Positions 23,729-25,818 of a DNA stretch of 25,818 nt are shown piece by piece. Source of the stretch: Candidatus Uhrbacteria bacterium (GTDB lineage Bacteria > Patescibacteriota > Patescibacteriia > UBA9934 > GWF2-40-263); contig DOJV01000018.1 of the NCBI GenBank assembly GCA_003511125.1, forward strand, positions 1 to 25,818, in the 5' to 3' direction. Numbering within the stretch: the stretch's first letter is position 1; each line of letters opens with the position of its first letter. The position numbers and the translations under genes are program-made. Below the pieces are notes generated by a model. The model was not told the DNA's origin, ran no database searches, and worked only from the letters and a program-made list of their open reading frames with translations.

Positions 23729-25555
23729 ATGTGCGGAATCATCGGCTACATCGGCCACCGGACTGACTGTGTGCAAAGCGTAATTCTTCCGGGCCTCGCG
23801 GCCATGGAGGAACGCGGCTATGACTCGGCCGGAGTGGCTTGTTTACGGGCCGGACAAATGTTGCGAGCCCGAGCGATTGGCAAGCTCGGAGAGCTTCGTC
23901 TTTGTCCAGAAATTCAAGAAATGGACGAAGTCGGGGCGGCTATCGGCCACACTCGCTGGGCCACGCACGGCGGCGTGACTGTGAAAAACACCCACCCTCA
24001 TGCTGACTGCACTGGTGGACTGGTTGTTATCCACAACGGTATCATCGAAAACCACGACGAGCTTCGTCGCGAACTTAAAGAACACGGTCACCATCTCTCG
24101 AGCCAGACCGACACCGAGCTTATTGCTCATCTTATCGAAGAAGCTTTCCAGGCTCACGAAACCTTGGAAGAAGCTGTCCGACTGGCTGTCTCGCACCTCA
24201 AGGGAACTTGGGGTTTGGTGATCTTGTCGGCCCGCTTCCCGAACGAGCTAGTAGTGGCCCGTCACGGCTCACCGATCCTCATTGGTATTGGCAATGGCGA
24301 AATGTTTGTGGCTTCGCTCGAAGACGCTTTCACTCGCCATACCAAGCGCTTCAACGTGCTCCCAGAAAACAGCGTCCGCACCGTGCGCGCCAACGGCTTT
24401 ACCGGCAGCGAACTGCCGGTCATCACGGCCGAAGAGATGAACCAGGTCAGCTCGGCTCCTTTTGCGCATTTCATGCTCAAAGAAATCATGGAACAACCGG
24501 ACACAGCTCTACGTACCACCAACTTCGGCGCTCGCCTGATAATCGAAGACGGCACGGCCAAACTCGGCGGCCTAGAAGGCCGCCGAGACGAGCTTCTCGG
24601 TTGTCGACATCTGCGACTAGTGGCTTGCGGCACAGCTTCATTCGCGGCCGGACTCGGCGCCCACTGGCTCGAGGAATTCGGCGGTTTCGAAACCGTCCAA
24701 ATGATCGCGGCTTGCGACGCTCGCCCGCGACTCTTCCCACCCGGCACCGCCTTCCTGGCCATCAGCCAGTCCGGCGAGACCTACGATGTCTTGGAGGCCT
24801 TGAAAGCAGCCAAACGCGGCGGACACTCGGTTTTTTCTATCGTCAACCGCGTCGGCAAGGCCATTGCCCGCGAAACCGGCTGCGGCATCTACACAAACGC
24901 CGGCGTCGAAAAAGCCGTGGCTTCGACCAAAGTCTTCTTGGCCCAAAGCGTTGCCCTTTTGCTCCTGACGGCCTGGTTCGGCCGTCAACGCGAAAAAATG
25001 AACCGCTCGCAAGGCCGAGCCTTGGGTCGTGCCCTGAACGAACTCCCCGACCAAATCCGCTGTGTCCTCGAAATGAATAACAGCGAACTCCTGGCTCTCG
25101 CTACCAGATTCTTCATCTCCCCAAATTGCTACTTCCTCGGCCGCGGCCCGGCCTACTGGATCGCCGCCGAAGGCGCCCTAAAGATCAAAGAGGTCGCCTA
25201 CATCCACGCCGAAGCCTACAACGCCGGCGAAATGAAACACGGTCCAATCGCTCTCATCGAAAACGGTTTCCCGGTCATCGGCATTGTCCTCGATGACGAA
25301 TACACCTCGGCCACCATGAACAACCTTCAAGAAGCCAAGGCTCGCGGCGCCTACATCGTCGTAGTCGCGCCAAACAGACTGAAGCTCCCGACCGATCTCG
25401 CCGACTTGGTTCTACGGTTTCCGAATTCGCACCACCTAACCTCGCCGCTCCTGGCCACTGTTCCACTTCAACTCCTAGCCTACTACTCGGCCCTCGCCCT
25501 CGGACACGATCCGGATCGGCCGCGCAATTTGGCAAAGAGCGTGACAGTAAGTTAA
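23729..25555 (+). CDS. glmS: Glutamine--fructose-6-phosphate aminotransferase (isomerizing)
   Basis: GlmS makes glucosamine-6-phosphate from fructose-6-phosphate and glutamine, the first step to UDP-GlcNAc for peptidoglycan and other glycans. The 608-residue protein is full length. The Ntn glutaminase domain starts MCGIIGYIG, with Cys2 as nucleophile after Met removal, and has RGYDSAGVA, HTRWATHG and HNGIIEN. Two SIS domains follow: ACGTASFAAGL, SQSGETYDVLEAL and EKAVASTKVF in the first; LGRGPAYWIAAEGALKIKE and EMKHGPIALI in the second. The C-terminus DPDRPRNLAKSVTVS is canonical. It follows the TrmB-like gene on the plus strand, has possible alternative leader hairpins, and ends in a clear terminator. 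Confidence 0.98.
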   Translation: MCGIIGYIGHRTDCVQSVILPGLAAMEERGYDSAGVACLRAGQMLRARAIGKLGELRLCPEIQEMDEVGAAIGHTRWATHGGVTVKNTHPHADCTGGLVVIHNGIIENHDELRRELKEHGHHLSSQTDTELIAHLIEEAFQAHETLEEAVRLAVSHLKGTWGLVILSARFPNELVVARHGSPILIGIGNGEMFVASLEDAFTRHTKRFNVLPENSVRTVRANGFTGSELPVITAEEMNQVSSAPFAHFMLKEIMEQPDTALRTTNFGARLIIEDGTAKLGGLEGRRDELLGCRHLRLVACGTASFAAGLGAHWLEEFGGFETVQMIAACDARPRLFPPGTAFLAISQSGETYDVLEALKAAKRGGHSVFSIVNRVGKAIARETGCGIYTNAGVEKAVASTKVFLAQSVALLLLTAWFGRQREKMNRSQGRALGRALNELPDQIRCVLEMNNSELLALATRFFISPNCYFLGRGPAYWIAAEGALKIKEVAYIHAEAYNAGEMKHGPIALIENGFPVIGIVLDDEYTSATMNNLQEAKARGAYIVVVAPNRLKLPTDLADLVLRFPNSHHLTSPLLATVPLQLLAYYSALALGHDPDRPRNLAKSVTVS

Positions 25556-25564
25556 GTTTCTTTT

Positions 25565-25590
25565 GACAGCTGAAAGGCTGTCTTTTTTTT
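25565..25590 (+). terminator. Intrinsic terminator of glmS
   Basis: GACAGC-TGAAAG-GCTGTC followed by eight T, starting 9 bases after the glmS stop. Confidence 0.95.
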
Positions 25591-25613
25591 GGGATTTGAA
25601 CGGGAAAATGCGA

Positions 25614-25793
25614 TTTCCCCCTCCCTGGCCCGTGGCGGGCTTTAGCCCTCCCCCTTGGGGGGAGGAACGCGTTTATACGGGGCCGGATCGTTGTTTATTC
25701 GAACTCCTCCCCCCAGGGGGAGGACTACAGGAGGGGGACCGGATCGTTGTTTATTCGAACTCCTCCCCCCAGGGGGAGGACTACAGGAGGGGG
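25614..25793. repeat. Right-edge multi-arm palindromic element, same family as 13311-13438 but inverted and enlarged
   Basis: CCCCCTCC at the left end pairs with GGAGGGGG at the right end. Inside are GCCCG-TGG-CGGGC (25628-25640), CCCTCCCCC with its GGGGGGAGG partner, and two copies of a TCCTCCCCCCAGGGGGAGGA hairpin. In reverse complement the order of motifs follows the element between dnaK and the DUF3467 gene. Confidence 0.8.
25683..25793. repeat. 56-bp perfect tandem duplication inside the right-edge element
   Basis: The 55-base stretch starting CCGGATCGTTGTTTATTCG at 25683 recurs without change at 25739, one base (A) separating the copies. Each copy holds one hairpin arm, so a whole arm has been duplicated. 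Confidence 0.95.
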
Positions 25794-25818
25794 CCACGTA
25801 TTTCCAAAAAAAAATCCG

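Noticed and set aside
24208..25080. 290-residue frame within glmS on the same strand
   Set aside because: An Arg- and Pro-rich out-of-frame reading of glmS caused by its C-rich codons.

Overview
The window looks like a chromosomal segment of an uncultivated Candidate Phyla Radiation (Patescibacteria, probably Parcubacteria-like) bacterium. This is inferred from the gene families (TrmB-like regulator, DUF3467, DUF5680-like and short GIY-YIG proteins, a 21-residue-repeat protein with a type of N-terminal region I recall from such genomes), compact co-directional gene strings, weak or absent Shine-Dalgarno sequences on many genes, and many palindromic intergenic elements. No 16S gene or other decisive marker is present. 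Everything from the left edge to about 22.64 kb is on the minus strand; only the TrmB-like regulator and glmS at the right end are on the plus strand.

Layout, left to right: (1) lgt, cut by the left edge; (2) an accessory island of a RhuM-family gene and a 738-residue tandem-repeat protein, lying between lgt and gatA and containing a displaced, diverged copy of the gatA 3' end; (3) the ligA-gatC-gatA string (DNA ligase and transamidosome subunits); (4) a spacer with a cloverleaf-like palindromic element; (5) a type IV pilus string, pilM - receiver - pilin-like; (6) a DUF5680-like gene with its own promoter and terminator, then a GIY-YIG gene; (7) a spacer with 60-bp palindromic repeats; (8) the chaperone cluster hrcA-grpE-orf-dnaK-DUF3467-small membrane protein-dnaJ, headed by a perfect CIRCE operator that contains the -10 box of a consensus promoter; (9) a PP2C-type phosphatase and a small partner gene; (10) an unrecognised 133-residue gene with its own promoter and terminator; (11) a Kef/CPA2 cation:proton antiporter with a TrkA-N domain; (12) a GNAT acetyltransferase gene; (13) a TrmB-like regulator, then glmS preceded by two mutually exclusive hairpins; (14) a right-edge palindromic element with an internal 56-bp tandem duplication.

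Most of the window is housekeeping: protein folding, DNA ligation, Gln-tRNA(Gln)/Asn-tRNA(Asn) formation, UDP-GlcNAc precursor synthesis, ion homeostasis and pili. The most unusual points are the gatA tail duplication flanking the repeat-protein gene, the repeat protein itself, a recurrent TGn-TANAAT-N9-ATG arrangement suggesting leaderless mRNAs, three self-contained single-gene transcription units, the multi-arm palindromic elements, and Lgt, LigA and pilin-like proteins with substitutions at normally conserved positions.
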